A stretch of DNA of 64,000 bases, taken from contig JAZULT010000009.1 in the NCBI GenBank assembly GCA_045603225.1, positions 5,705 through 69,704 of the forward strand, read 5' to 3'. The stretch is from RGIG9115 sp045603225. GTDB lineage: Bacteria > Bacillota > Clostridia > UBA1381. Under the pieces are notes generated by a model. That model had not been told where the DNA came from. It saw only the letters and a list, made by a program, of their open reading frames with translations, and made no database searches. Numbering within the stretch: position 1 is the first letter of the stretch; every line of letters starts with the position of its first letter. Of the stretch, positions 28,401 to 36,483 are shown one piece after another. A program made the translations under genes and the position numbers.

Positions 28401-31137
28401 TAATGAATTTACGGGACTTGTTGACGTGTCAACCATGCTTATGCCGATAGGTGACCTTACGCTTCATGCGTACTGGGCAAAGAATCCTGATGTAAGAGTT
28501 GACGGTGTAACCGTTAATAAAACTGCGATCGGAAATGTTTCAGGAAGTCATACATTTAAATTTGATGCGACATTCCATGAACACGTTATAGGAACTGTTC
28601 AGCTTACAGTTTCAGATGCTCAGAAAACAGCTTCGGGAACAGTTGATATTGTTCTTACAGACAGACAGTATGATTCGTTCGTAAGCGGTGATAAAATAAG
28701 ACTCAGGGAAATATATGAGGGCGATGATACATGGCTGAGTGATGATGCAGAATATGTGCTTGAATACGGTGCGAACGGCAATATCCTCAAAAAAGATGAT
28801 AAGGAAGTTTCATCTGCTGATTTTACAAACTATTATAATGCATATAAGGTTGAATACGATTTAAATGGCGGTACATATAACGGCAGTGATTCTGTTAATC
28901 CGAAGACCGTTAAATGGGAAGATGCAAATCTTATTCCTCAGGGTTTGCCGGCAAAAGACGGCAGTGATTTTACAGGCTGGAAATACGATACAACAACTGT
29001 CAATGCTCATACTGTATACAAAGACCTTGCAGTAAACTATGATGTAACTTCAGTTACACTTGTAGCACAGTGGGAAGATAAAGAATATAATGATGTAATT
29101 TATGATAACGTAACAGACCCTGTTCGTGAGGATAAGTATATCATTGTAGATCCTAATGGCGGAACATGGGCACATGAAGGTTCGGTTTATACGGATGAAG
29201 TGAAGCTTCTTATGAATACAGACCGTGTACTTGATGATCCTGTAAGAGATAATTATGTATTTGCAGGCTGGGTTAAAACGAACGGAACCGGTGATGTAGT
29301 TCATATTTATACAGCTCACTGGGAAATTGACGAGATAGGTGAACAGAATCCGGATGAACCCGATGATATTCCTGATATCTATCAGAAGAAGATAACCTTC
29401 AAGATAGTGAACGGAACATGGTCTGATGATACAACATCAGATATCATAAAGGTTGTAACTCTTAAGGATGCTGCAGGAAATGACAGTATTCACGGAACAG
29501 CAACACTTACAGCACCTACAGGAATGAAAGGAAATGCAAACTTCATAAACGGTGCATGGGATGTCACACCACCTTCAGAAGTAAGTGGAACAGATGAAGT
29601 CACATACACATATACATATGTGAGAAAAGCAGAACCGTTTGAACCATCCGGGGTGCTCTACATAGTAGAACATTACAAGGTAGGAGAAAACGGAGAATAT
29701 CCAACAGAACCGACAGAAAAAGAAACACTTTCCGGACATATCGGAGAAACGGTAAATGCGACAGCAAAGATATATGACGGATATGCGCTTGATGAAGGCA
29801 TTTCAACAATGACAGGAACACTTGTAAATATAAAGAGTGAAGATGATATAGTAGTGCTTAAGTTGTATTACGATACAGACGAAATCGGAGGAGGAGAAAA
29901 TCCTGAAGAGCCTGATGAAGTTCCCGATATCTATCAGAAGAAGATAACCTTCAAGATAGTGAACGGAACATGGTCAGACGGAAGATCAGATGACATAGTT
30001 ATTGTTGTTGATCTTCTTGATGAAAATGGAAAGTACAGCAGTGAAGGTACAGGCAATATTAAATCTTATATTCCGGAAGGAATGAAAGCTGATTCCGGAT
30101 ATAAGGGCGGAAAATGGGATAATGTTCCTGCAGAAACCGTATCAGGTACCGAAGAAGCTGTATACACATATTCATTCACCAAAAAATCCGGTAGCGGAGG
30201 CGGTGGTGGCGGAGGCGCCACAACATATGCACTCCACTACGAAACCAACGGAGGCTCTGAAATTAAGAGTGAACAGCATGTAGAAGGTACAGTCGTTAAT
30301 CTTACTAAGGTTCCGGTGAAGGAAGGATATGTATTTGAAGGCTGGCATCTTGATAAGGAACTTAAGAAAGATGCAGAAAAGGTTACAATTACGCATACTA
30401 TGACTGTTTATGCGGCATGGGTTGAAGACAACGGCGGAGCAGGAAACGGTCATTCAACACCCGGTAGTCTTAACGATGAAGACCACTTTGCATATGTTGT
30501 GGGTTATCCTGACGGAACAGTAAGACCGAATGCTAATATAAGCCGTGCGGAAGTGACTTCAATATTCTTCAGACTTCTCGAAGAGAAGACAAGAATGATG
30601 AATCTTACATCTTATAACACATTTGATGATGTAGAAGATGATGACTGGTTTAATAAAGCTATATCTACCATGGCAGCGCTGACCGTTGTAAAGGGTCGCT
30701 CTGAAGATGTATTTGCACCGGATGAGTACATTACACGTGCTGAGTTTGCGGCAATCTGTGCAAGATTTGACGATTCTGAATTTGAAGTTGTTGATGGCTT
30801 TTCAGATGTTGAAGGACACTGGGCAGAATCTGAAATTCACGAAGCTGCGGCACATGGCTGGATAAAGGGTTATGAGGACAATACATTCAAGCCGGACAGA
30901 TTTATTACCCGTGCTGAAGCAATGACAATGATTAACAGAGTCCTGAACCGTATACCGGAAACGGCTGACGATTTGTTGGATGATATGGTTAAATGGCCTG
31001 ATAACAGCGATGAATCACAGTGGTATTATCTTGCTGTTCAGGAAGCTACAAACAGTCACGAATACGATAAGAAAAATAAAATCTATGAAAAATGGACATC
31101 AATCATGGCAGTTGATGACTGGACAAAGTATGAATAA
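25471..31137 (+). CDS. Giant SLH-anchored von Willebrand factor A adhesin
   Basis: A 1,889-residue surface protein. The start at 25471 is chosen for the ribosome binding site AAAGG and the signal peptide (MKIKKILASVVAMAMSAS). The vWA domain begins near residue 75 with an intact metal-ion-dependent adhesion site, DQSGS (D83, S85, S87), and carries a long tyrosine-rich insert (about 155-235). InlB/Listeria-Bacteroides-type repeats are recognisable from about 1126 (YDLNGG...FTGWKYD), about 1220 and about 1583 (YETNGG...FEGWHLD). Two copies of an ~86-residue domain (about 1300 and 1485, both opening PDIYQKKITFKIVNGTWSD) flank a MucBP-like domain (about 1393-1470). After a Gly-rich linker (about 1575), three SLH modules span about 1670-1830, followed by a conserved tail. 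Likely role: surface adhesion to host mucin, polysaccharide or neighbouring cells, controlled by the divergent two-component system. Ligand unknown. Confidence 0.88.
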   Translation: MKIKKILASVVAMAMSASLVPVSTIAAGETTNGTTAEDPVKLEKTLIETVEGMPNELRLEAYVTGSLEKSENSVPTDIVLVLDQSGSMDDKVTSTDADGNSTTQTKLATMKEAVKIFTTNVQKMNTGGDGSDYRVAIVGFASENSNTEILTTEPVRTYSYLENNPQYSYIPVDSSELDRGNVYYIESGTGYESIEYYEYLLASYGWYTDGGRYSGGSLIEVSSTAVYERIVTGPSALYGGAFVNCTAAEISENGRIYEAIEALDGNGATRTDLGMEMAEKIFETQPEGTYDVRKKIVVVLTDGVPTTSSDFSGTVANNAISYAKGMKDKETQVFSLYFGTPSENSVNFMQGMSSNYPDATAYTELGTQAATTYYSAHNNSSAITDVFNEIVYSIAADVNLDEKAVLQDELTKYFKLPDNATGDREDQIRVYTSDRLVDGWGEEKLFENAVVKISEDGKTINVSGFDYAHYCVTTESKSETHEDYGKKLVVYIPIVADENSGTIGGYLPTNVHAGVYEDDVAVEAETTAVGKADDVGMGYVMENDEFFAHIGTDNSYVFNFNAENMKPILDEMLVTKPDGENNEGVKIEYRIYDTNNTTEGAANDDTLIAKLVVEAGDNVDVTDINNWTFEEGMDSSTITVDDGKNSANKIFLIACRTYNINPKYENNPVYNLTYGLLNVTVINEDVHIVGGVIDDGGVISVPDGSAGTLTHDMSQVAVGYTEEIVEGEDSAVMTFALREGYVFRRIIEKTSVNGPLDTSKVLYDIETGENNVNFESDGTYKYQIQKATGGQVVEVYTQPEKFALTTKSDENSLIIDSTTYDYSSTEKLKVPFSAKEGYSITSIKWGETEDTAIELAGKTSEEIEALGVDVIDAVTAEGYDAQGNKKTIVIQGEVAVPRTHDNYVSVVSSPINYKLTYKQYKQVYNNNITTYEPYGEDVTHIVPYNESLVAVPVESGTEKDIDGSNYTLNGWFKNHPNNEFTGLVDVSTMLMPIGDLTLHAYWAKNPDVRVDGVTVNKTAIGNVSGSHTFKFDATFHEHVIGTVQLTVSDAQKTASGTVDIVLTDRQYDSFVSGDKIRLREIYEGDDTWLSDDAEYVLEYGANGNILKKDDKEVSSADFTNYYNAYKVEYDLNGGTYNGSDSVNPKTVKWEDANLIPQGLPAKDGSDFTGWKYDTTTVNAHTVYKDLAVNYDVTSVTLVAQWEDKEYNDVIYDNVTDPVREDKYIIVDPNGGTWAHEGSVYTDEVKLLMNTDRVLDDPVRDNYVFAGWVKTNGTGDVVHIYTAHWEIDEIGEQNPDEPDDIPDIYQKKITFKIVNGTWSDDTTSDIIKVVTLKDAAGNDSIHGTATLTAPTGMKGNANFINGAWDVTPPSEVSGTDEVTYTYTYVRKAEPFEPSGVLYIVEHYKVGENGEYPTEPTEKETLSGHIGETVNATAKIYDGYALDEGISTMTGTLVNIKSEDDIVVLKLYYDTDEIGGGENPEEPDEVPDIYQKKITFKIVNGTWSDGRSDDIVIVVDLLDENGKYSSEGTGNIKSYIPEGMKADSGYKGGKWDNVPAETVSGTEEAVYTYSFTKKSGSGGGGGGGATTYALHYETNGGSEIKSEQHVEGTVVNLTKVPVKEGYVFEGWHLDKELKKDAEKVTITHTMTVYAAWVEDNGGAGNGHSTPGSLNDEDHFAYVVGYPDGTVRPNANISRAEVTSIFFRLLEEKTRMMNLTSYNTFDDVEDDDWFNKAISTMAALTVVKGRSEDVFAPDEYITRAEFAAICARFDDSEFEVVDGFSDVEGHWAESEIHEAAAHGWIKGYEDNTFKPDRFITRAEAMTMINRVLNRIPETADDLLDDMVKWPDNSDESQWYYLAVQEATNSHEYDKKNKIYEKWTSIMAVDDWTKYE

Positions 31138-31146
31138 AATAAGATA

Positions 31147-31193
31147 AAAAATAACAGCATACCGCATTTGTGCGGTATGCTGTTATTTTTTTT
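31147..31193 (+). terminator. Strong terminator after the vWA operon
   Basis: A perfect 20-bp stem (31147-31166 with 31171-31190), a TTTG loop and a run of Ts. The core is CAGCATACCGCA / TGCGGTATGCTG. The mirror A-tract would allow weak bidirectional action. Confidence 0.95.
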
Positions 31194-31213
31194 GATTAAA
31201 TTCAATATACCTC

Positions 31214-31242
31214 TTGAATTTTTACGGTAAATATGATAGAAT
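31214..31242 (+). promoter_or_regulatory. Promoter of the serine hydrolase/mnmA pair
   Basis: TTGAAT at 31214-31219 and TAGAAT at 31237-31242 are 17 bp apart, 29 nt before the next start codon and just after the strong terminator. Confidence 0.65.
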
Positions 31243-31271
31243 GATAGAAAAGTCTTGAAAGGTGTCTTAGT

Positions 31272-32456
31272 ATGGATTTTACTTATCTTAAAAATTTTAT
31301 GGATAAATTGTCAGAAGAAAAGGTTCCCGGGAATTCGGTGGTGGTATATTTAAATGGTAAAAATGTGTTTTCATATTCTTCAGGTTATTCCGATATTGAG
31401 AATAAAATCCCGATGAACGGTGGAGAACACTTGTTCATCTATTCATGCTCTAAGGTTACGACTGTGACTGCCGCACTTCAGCTTATTGAAAAAGGAGAAA
31501 TTCTTGCGACAGATCCTGTTTATGAATATATACCTGAGTTCAGGGAAATGTATATAAATAAAGAAAACGGAGATGTTGTAAAAGCAAAGAATCCTATACT
31601 TGTAAAACATTTATTCAATATGACAGCGGGACTTACATATAATTCGGACACGCCTGCTTTTGATAAAGCAAGAGAACTTACAGGCGGTAAGATGAATACT
31701 GATGTGGTTGCAAGATGCATTGCCGATGACCCACTTTCTTTTGAACCCGGCACACACTGGCAGTACAGTCTGTGTCATGACATTCTTGGCGGTCTTGTAA
31801 GTATTGTGACGGGAAAAAAATTCCGTGACTATGTAAAAGAAAATATATTTGACCCTCTCGGTATGAACGATTCTTACTACCATCTGAATGACAAAATCAG
31901 AAAGAATATGGCTCAGCAGTATTCATTCGTTCCTGAAGGTGCAGACACTGATTTTGATATTGTAGAAGCTCAGAAGTACGGTAAAACAAACGAAGGAACA
32001 ATCGTAAATGTTGGTAAAAAAAATAGTCATATATTCGGTGAAGAATACGACAGCGGCGGTGCTGGAATAATTACAACGGTAGGTGATTACGCAAAACTTA
32101 CAGCAGCACTTGCAAACTATGGTAAAGGTCTTACGGGTGAGAGAATTCTGTCTCCCGGAACAGTCGAACTTATGAGAACAAATACGCTTGGTGAAGAACA
32201 GCTTGGGGATTTAAACTGGTCACAGCTTACAGGTTACGGTTACGGATACGGAGTCAGAACACTTATTGATAAAGCGATGGCAGGTTCGACGGGAGAAATC
32301 GGTGAATTTGGCTGGGGCGGTGCGGCAGGCGCTACTGTGCTTGTTGACCCGAAATATAATCTCGGAGTATTTTATGCACATCATATGCTTAATCCGAGAG
32401 AAGATTATTATCAGCCGAGACTCAGAAATGTTATTTATTCATGTATAGATAGGTGA
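31272..32456 (+). CDS. Serine hydrolase of the beta-lactamase / class C family
   Basis: A 394-residue soluble protein of the penicillin-binding-protein-like (class C beta-lactamase) superfamily. The nucleophile motif SxxK is S58-C-S-K61 (YSCSK). The second motif is Y165-S-L (QYSLCHD, in place of YxN), and a GWGG segment near residue 350 stands where H/KxG is expected. There is no signal peptide, so it probably acts as a cytoplasmic esterase or peptidase rather than on peptidoglycan or as a secreted lactamase. RBS GAAAGG. It overlaps the alternative upstream GTG of mnmA and ends 6 bp before the preferred mnmA start, so the two are probably co-transcribed. Substrate unknown. Confidence 0.85.
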   Translation: MDFTYLKNFMDKLSEEKVPGNSVVVYLNGKNVFSYSSGYSDIENKIPMNGGEHLFIYSCSKVTTVTAALQLIEKGEILATDPVYEYIPEFREMYINKENGDVVKAKNPILVKHLFNMTAGLTYNSDTPAFDKARELTGGKMNTDVVARCIADDPLSFEPGTHWQYSLCHDILGGLVSIVTGKKFRDYVKENIFDPLGMNDSYYHLNDKIRKNMAQQYSFVPEGADTDFDIVEAQKYGKTNEGTIVNVGKKNSHIFGEEYDSGGAGIITTVGDYAKLTAALANYGKGLTGERILSPGTVELMRTNTLGEEQLGDLNWSQLTGYGYGYGVRTLIDKAMAGSTGEIGEFGWGGAAGATVLVDPKYNLGVFYAHHMLNPREDYYQPRLRNVIYSCIDR

Positions 32457-32461
32457 GAAAT

Positions 32462-33529
32462 ATGAAAGCATTAATAGCAATGAGCGGAGGAGTTGACAGT
32501 TCAGTTTCCGCATTACTTACACTTGAAAAAGGATATGAGTGCATAGGTGCAACCATGCGACTTTTTGACAATGAGGATGCAGGTGTAAGCAAAGAGAAAA
32601 CTTGTTGTTCACTTACTGATTGCGAAGATGCCGCAAGCGTTGCAAGACGCCTCGGTATGGAGCATTATGTGTTCAATTTTAAAGAAGATTTTAAAGAAAA
32701 TGTAATTAACAGGTTTACAGCCGAATACGAAAGGGGCGGAACTCCGAACCCTTGCATTGACTGTAACAGATTTCTGAAATTCGATAAAATGCTGCGTCGT
32801 GCAAAAGAGCTCGGATGCGATTATATTGTTACGGGGCATTATGCTGTTATAGAGTATAATGAAAAAACCTGCAGATACGAGCTTAAATGTGCGGCAGATA
32901 AATCTAAAGACCAGACGTATTTTCTGTATTCGCTCACACAGGAACAGCTTGCTCATACTATGTTTCCGCTTGGAACTTTAGAGAAATCCGAAGTGCGTGA
33001 AATTGCCGAAAAAAACGGATTTGTAAATGCACGTAAAAAGGACAGCCAGGATATATGCTTTATTCCTGACGGAGATTATGCCGGATTTATTGAAAGATAT
33101 ACCGGGAAAACTTTCCCTGAAGGCGATTTCTGTGATACTGACGGAAATTTTCTTGCAAAGCATAATGGTATAATTCACTATACAATCGGTCAGAGAAAAG
33201 GTCTTGGCGTTGCTTTCGGCAAGCCTGTTTACGTATGCGATAAATGCGTTGAAACGAACAGGGTTATTCTCGGAGATAATGAGGATTTATTCTCATCGGA
33301 GCTTGATGTGACAGATTTTAACTGGATATCTGTGCCCGGTGCACCGAAGCCTATAAGATGTCATGCGAAAATAAGATATAATCAGAAGGCACAGCCGGCA
33401 ACTGTTACACAGACATCGGAAAATACAGTCCATATAGTATTTGACGAACCTCAGAGAGCAATCGCAAAAGGTCAGGCTGCAGTTCTTTATGACGGAGATA
33501 CCGTAATAGGTGGGGGTACAATTTATTAA
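32462..33529 (+). CDS. mnmA: tRNA-specific 2-thiouridylase MnmA
   Basis: Installs the 2-thio group at U34 of tRNA-Lys, -Glu and -Gln using ATP and sulfur relayed from a cysteine desulfurase. The N-terminal PP-loop SGGVDSS (residues 8-14) binds ATP. The catalytic pair is C98 (in PNPCIDCN) and C199 (in QDICFIPDGDY). The segment THYAV-type VTGHYAVIEY and the C-terminal beta-barrel complete the fold. Length (355 residues) is typical. The start at 32462 is preferred over GTG 32453, which overlaps the previous stop, because AGGTGA lies five bases upstream. KTCCSLTDCEDA near residue 42 is typical of the Clostridia variant. No desulfurase gene is adjacent. Confidence 0.96.
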   Translation: MKALIAMSGGVDSSVSALLTLEKGYECIGATMRLFDNEDAGVSKEKTCCSLTDCEDAASVARRLGMEHYVFNFKEDFKENVINRFTAEYERGGTPNPCIDCNRFLKFDKMLRRAKELGCDYIVTGHYAVIEYNEKTCRYELKCAADKSKDQTYFLYSLTQEQLAHTMFPLGTLEKSEVREIAEKNGFVNARKKDSQDICFIPDGDYAGFIERYTGKTFPEGDFCDTDGNFLAKHNGIIHYTIGQRKGLGVAFGKPVYVCDKCVETNRVILGDNEDLFSSELDVTDFNWISVPGAPKPIRCHAKIRYNQKAQPATVTQTSENTVHIVFDEPQRAIAKGQAAVLYDGDTVIGGGTIY

Positions 33530-33563
33530 AAATGTATAAATTTTAAAAAACAAAATTAAACAC

Positions 33564-33592
33564 TTGACAAAAAAGCATTTATCTGTTATAAT
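33564..33592 (+). promoter_or_regulatory. Consensus promoter of infC-rpmI-rplT
   Basis: TTGACA at 33564-33569 and TATAAT at 33587-33592 are 17 bp apart: a perfect consensus promoter, about 145 nt before the infC start, leaving a long structured leader. Confidence 0.9.
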
Positions 33593-33604
33593 TAAACGGT
33601 AAAA

Positions 33605-33704
33605 ACAAGCAGAGCGTCCGCTCTCACCGTACGACGAAGGTTTTGCGGTAAATACAGACATATTGTTTTTGTTTGTGTGCGGATGCTGTTGTATCCGTTT
33701 TTTT
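33605..33704 (+). promoter_or_regulatory. infC leader with attenuator hairpin (L20-type autoregulation)
   Basis: The leader holds a 5' hairpin (AGAGC 33611-33615 / GCTCT 33620-33624), a middle stem (ACCG/CGGT) and an intrinsic terminator: CGGATGC, TGTT loop, GTATCCG, then seven Ts (33680-33704). GTCCGC at 33616-33621 can pair with GCGGAT at 33679-33684, giving a mutually exclusive antiterminator. In Firmicutes this operon is known to be attenuated by ribosomal protein L20; the layout fits that scheme. The pairing is by eye. Confidence 0.7.
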
Positions 33705-33736
33705 GTGCTTATTAATCAGGACAGGAGGGAATTGTT

Positions 33737-34246
33737 ATAAGCAAGGATTTACAAATTAATGAGGAAATTCGCGAAAAGGAAATCAGAGTTGTAGATGCAG
33801 ATGGTAATCAGCTTGGTATGATGGACTCCAAGACAGCTTACGGTCTGGCTTCCGAAAAGGGACTTGACCTTGTTATGATTGCACCGCAGGCAAAACCGCC
33901 GGTATGTAAAATCATGAACTACGGTAAGTATAAGTTTGAACTTGCCAAAAAGGAAAAGGAAAGCAGAAAGAACCAGAAGGTTATGAATATTAAAGAAGTT
34001 CAGCTTTCTCCATCCATTGATACAAATGATTTTAACACAAAATGTAATCATGCAATACGTTTTCTTAAAAACGGTGATAAGGTTAAGGTTACAGTTCGTT
34101 TCCGCGGACGCGAGGTTACACATTCCGAAATCGGTGAAGCGTTGCTTAAAAGATTTGCCGAACAGGTTAATGAATACGGTTCAATGGATCGTGTACCTAA
34201 ACTTGAAGGCAGAAATATGACAATGTTTCTTTTGCCTAACGCATAA
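33737..34246 (+). CDS. infC: Translation initiation factor IF-3 (AUA start)
   Basis: Binds the 30S subunit, prevents early 50S joining and proofreads start-codon pairing. The protein is co-linear with IF-3 from SKDLQINEEIREKEIRVVD through KPPVCKIMNYGKYKFE to the C-terminal MTMFLLPNA (169 residues, standard length). No ATG, GTG or TTG start fits: the first in-frame ATG (33818) would delete the conserved N-terminus. AGGAGG at 33723-33728 lies eight bases before ATA 33737; an in-frame ATT at 33731 would be only two bases from it. Rare AUU/AUC/AUA starts on infC are known to let IF-3 repress its own translation, so this looks like such control. Transcriptional attenuation is predicted in the leader. 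Confidence 0.93.
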   Translation: MSKDLQINEEIREKEIRVVDADGNQLGMMDSKTAYGLASEKGLDLVMIAPQAKPPVCKIMNYGKYKFELAKKEKESRKNQKVMNIKEVQLSPSIDTNDFNTKCNHAIRFLKNGDKVKVTVRFRGREVTHSEIGEALLKRFAEQVNEYGSMDRVPKLEGRNMTMFLLPNA

Positions 34247-34317
34247 CAGCAAACGGAACGCAGCTTGTAACGGATATTAATCCGCGTACTATTTATTATT
34301 GAAGGAGTGAAAACACT

Positions 34318-34515
34318 ATGCCGAAAATAAAAACACACAGAAGCTCAGCTAAGAGATTTGGTATTACAAAAAATGGTAAGATTAAAATGAACAGATCTTT
34401 CAGAAGACACATTCTTACTAAGAAGTCTACTAAGAGAAAGAGACAGCTCAGAAAACAGGCTTACTGCTCACAGGCTAATGCTGCAGTAATCAAGAAGCTC
34501 ATACCGTACAAATAA
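34318..34515 (+). CDS. rpmI: 50S ribosomal protein L35
   Basis: A 65-residue, very basic protein with the L35 pattern: MPKIKTHRSSAKRF at the start, then RSFRRHILTKKSTKRKRQLR. Follows infC by 71 bp behind a GAAGGAGTG ribosome binding site and is the middle gene of the conserved infC-rpmI-rplT operon. Confidence 0.97.
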   Translation: MPKIKTHRSSAKRFGITKNGKIKMNRSFRRHILTKKSTKRKRQLRKQAYCSQANAAVIKKLIPYK

Positions 34516-34581
34516 TTGCCGGGTTTGAGTAATTATCAGGTGTTAAAGTAAACACAATTTTGAAAGAGAGGTTAATACACT

Positions 34582-34935
34582 ATGGCAAGAGTTAAAGGTG
34601 CTTTAAATACACGTAAAAAACATAAAAAAGTTTTAAAGCTTGCAAAGGGCTTCAGAGGTGCTGAAAGCAAGCAGTACAGAACTGCAAATCAGGCAGTTAT
34701 GCGTTCAATGCAGAATGCTTATATCGGAAGAAAGCTCAGAAAGAGAGATTTCAGAAGACTTTGGATTACACGTATAAGTGCGGCTGCAAAGATGAATGGA
34801 ATGAACTATTCTACATTCATGAACGGTCTTAAAAAAGCAGGTATCGAAATGAACAGAAAGATGCTTTCTGAAATCGCTATCGCTGATCCCGCAGCTTTCG
34901 CAGAGCTCGTTAAGAAAGCTCAGGCTGCAAGATAA
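34582..34935 (+). CDS. rplT: 50S ribosomal protein L20
   Basis: A 117-residue basic protein with the L20 signature (KVLKLAKGFRGAESKQYRTA; RKLRKRDFRRLWITRI). It binds 23S rRNA early in 50S assembly and, in related operons, also binds the operon leader to repress expression. The start at 34582 has GAAAGAGAGG upstream. The operon ends in the terminator at 34949. Confidence 0.97.
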   Translation: MARVKGALNTRKKHKKVLKLAKGFRGAESKQYRTANQAVMRSMQNAYIGRKLRKRDFRRLWITRISAAAKMNGMNYSTFMNGLKKAGIEMNRKMLSEIAIADPAAFAELVKKAQAAR

Positions 34936-34948
34936 TTAAACAAAATAC

Positions 34949-34991
34949 GGCTGTATCACAGTTTTTATATCTTGTGATACAGTCTTTTTTT
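34949..34991 (+). terminator. Terminator of the infC-rpmI-rplT operon
   Basis: The stem GGCTGTATCACA / TTGTGATACAGTC, with one G-T pair and a ~14-nt T-rich loop, is followed by seven Ts. The next gene's ribosome binding site (GAGGAGG) begins immediately after. Confidence 0.85.
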
Positions 34992-35008
34992 GAGGAGGAA
35001 GTAAAAAA

Positions 35009-35893
35009 ATGTTATTATCAACGTCAACGGATTTGTTATCAAAATCCTTAGGTCTTAAGAAAGCCGTGGATATATTGTCGAATGCGGGATTTGATGCACT
35101 TGATTTTTCAGCATTCAGCGAAGAGTTTTTTACAGACGTGCATGATAAAAGCTTTTACACTGAAATAAGAAAATATGCGGAGGATAAAAATATTGTCTTT
35201 AATCAGTCTCACGCACCATTCGTTCCGTCAGGGATGAGAGACAGGGGACGATGTGATGCTAATTTTGAGAGGGTTATTACAGCAATGCGTTTTGCGTCCT
35301 ATCTGGGTGTAAAAACGATGGTAATTCATCCGTATCAGTTTTTGAAATATACCGATGAGGGCAGTGCTGAACAACTTTTTGAATATAATGTGAAGTTTTA
35401 TAAAAAGCTTATTCCGTATTGCGAAGAGTTTGAAATGAGAGTAGCTATTGAAAATTTATGGCAATATCAAAAGCCGGGCTGGAATAAAATTGACCCTTCG
35501 GTGTGTGCAAATCCGGAAGAGTTTATCAAGTATCTTGACGAGATAAACAGTGATTATGTTGTAGGATGTCTTGATGTCGGTCATGCTGTACTGGTTTGTC
35601 AGGATGTTCCCGGATTTATAAAAAAAGTCGGAAACAAGCGTCTTCAGGCACTTCATGTTCATGATGTTGACGGAATTGCTGATGTACATACACTTCCGTA
35701 TTTCGGAATAACCGATTGGGATAAATTTACAAAAGCATTGAGTGATATAGACTATAAAGGTGATTTTACCTATGAAGCGGATGGATTTTATAACGGAAAA
35801 CCGCTTGAACTGTATCCTGAATGTGCAGAATTTATGGTTAAAACAGGAAGATTTCTGATTAATAAAATCATAGTACAGAAAGAGGCAAGATGA
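35009..35893 (+). CDS. Sugar phosphate isomerase/epimerase family protein
   Basis: A 294-residue xylose-isomerase-like TIM barrel (AP endonuclease family 2 fold). Typical strand-end residues are visible: NQSHAPFVPS (about 72), MVIHPYQFLK (about 107), VAIENLWQYQ (about 147; a metal-binding Glu), GCLDVGHAVL (about 190; Asp/His ligands), ALHVHDVDG (about 217) and FTYEADGFYN near the end. These would bind a divalent metal. The family covers many sugar and cyclitol isomerases, so the substrate is not predictable. Overlaps the next gene by 4 nt; the four genes to 38878 form one tight run. Confidence 0.88.
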   Translation: MLLSTSTDLLSKSLGLKKAVDILSNAGFDALDFSAFSEEFFTDVHDKSFYTEIRKYAEDKNIVFNQSHAPFVPSGMRDRGRCDANFERVITAMRFASYLGVKTMVIHPYQFLKYTDEGSAEQLFEYNVKFYKKLIPYCEEFEMRVAIENLWQYQKPGWNKIDPSVCANPEEFIKYLDEINSDYVVGCLDVGHAVLVCQDVPGFIKKVGNKRLQALHVHDVDGIADVHTLPYFGITDWDKFTKALSDIDYKGDFTYEADGFYNGKPLELYPECAEFMVKTGRFLINKIIVQKEAR

Positions 35894-36483
35894 TGAGTAT
35901 TAAAGATAAGTTTACAGAGATATATACATCAAATATAACGCGTCCGGGTGCAGATAAACTTCTTGAATATCTCCAGTCTCCGGCAAGTGATTTTTTTACC
36001 GCGCCTGCCAGTGCGAGATATCACGGAGCGTATGAAGGCGGTCTTGCGGAGCATAGTATTAATGTATATGAATGTCTTAAAGCATATATGGACAGAAGCC
36101 GTGTTAAAGAGATATACGGTCTTGAAGCATCCGATGAAACAATAGCAATTTCGGCGCTCCTTCATGATTTATGTAAAATAAACTGCTATAAACCGGGATT
36201 CCGCAATGTAAAGGACGATAACGGTGTATGGCAGAAGGTTCCGACTTTTGAATTTAACGATGCTCTTCCTTACGGACACGGTGAAAAGTCTGTATATATA
36301 ATAACAGGATTTATGCGTCTGTCACGTGAAGAGGCTTTTGCGATAAGATATCATATGGGATTTTCCGGAACAGAAGACCCGAGAAATGTAGGTAATGCTT
36401 TTGAAATGTTCCCGCTTGCGTTTGCACTTTCAACAGCAGATATGGAAGCTACTTATTTTCTGGAAGGGAAGGAAGATAAATAA
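35890..36483 (+). CDS. HD-domain hydrolase
   Basis: A 197-residue soluble protein with an HD metal-dependent phosphohydrolase core: H55 (LAEHSINV), H92-D93 (ALLHDLCK) and a later His in YGHGEKSVYI plus RYHMGFSG. This spacing of HD-family ligands suggests a hydrolase acting on nucleotides or other phosphate esters. It overlaps the isomerase-like gene (4 nt) and touches the acyltransferase gene (1 nt). Either ATG at 35890 or 35893 can be the start; AGAGG is slightly better placed for the second. Substrate unknown. Confidence 0.82.
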   Translation: MMSIKDKFTEIYTSNITRPGADKLLEYLQSPASDFFTAPASARYHGAYEGGLAEHSINVYECLKAYMDRSRVKEIYGLEASDETIAISALLHDLCKINCYKPGFRNVKDDNGVWQKVPTFEFNDALPYGHGEKSVYIITGFMRLSREEAFAIRYHMGFSGTEDPRNVGNAFEMFPLAFALSTADMEATYFLEGKEDK

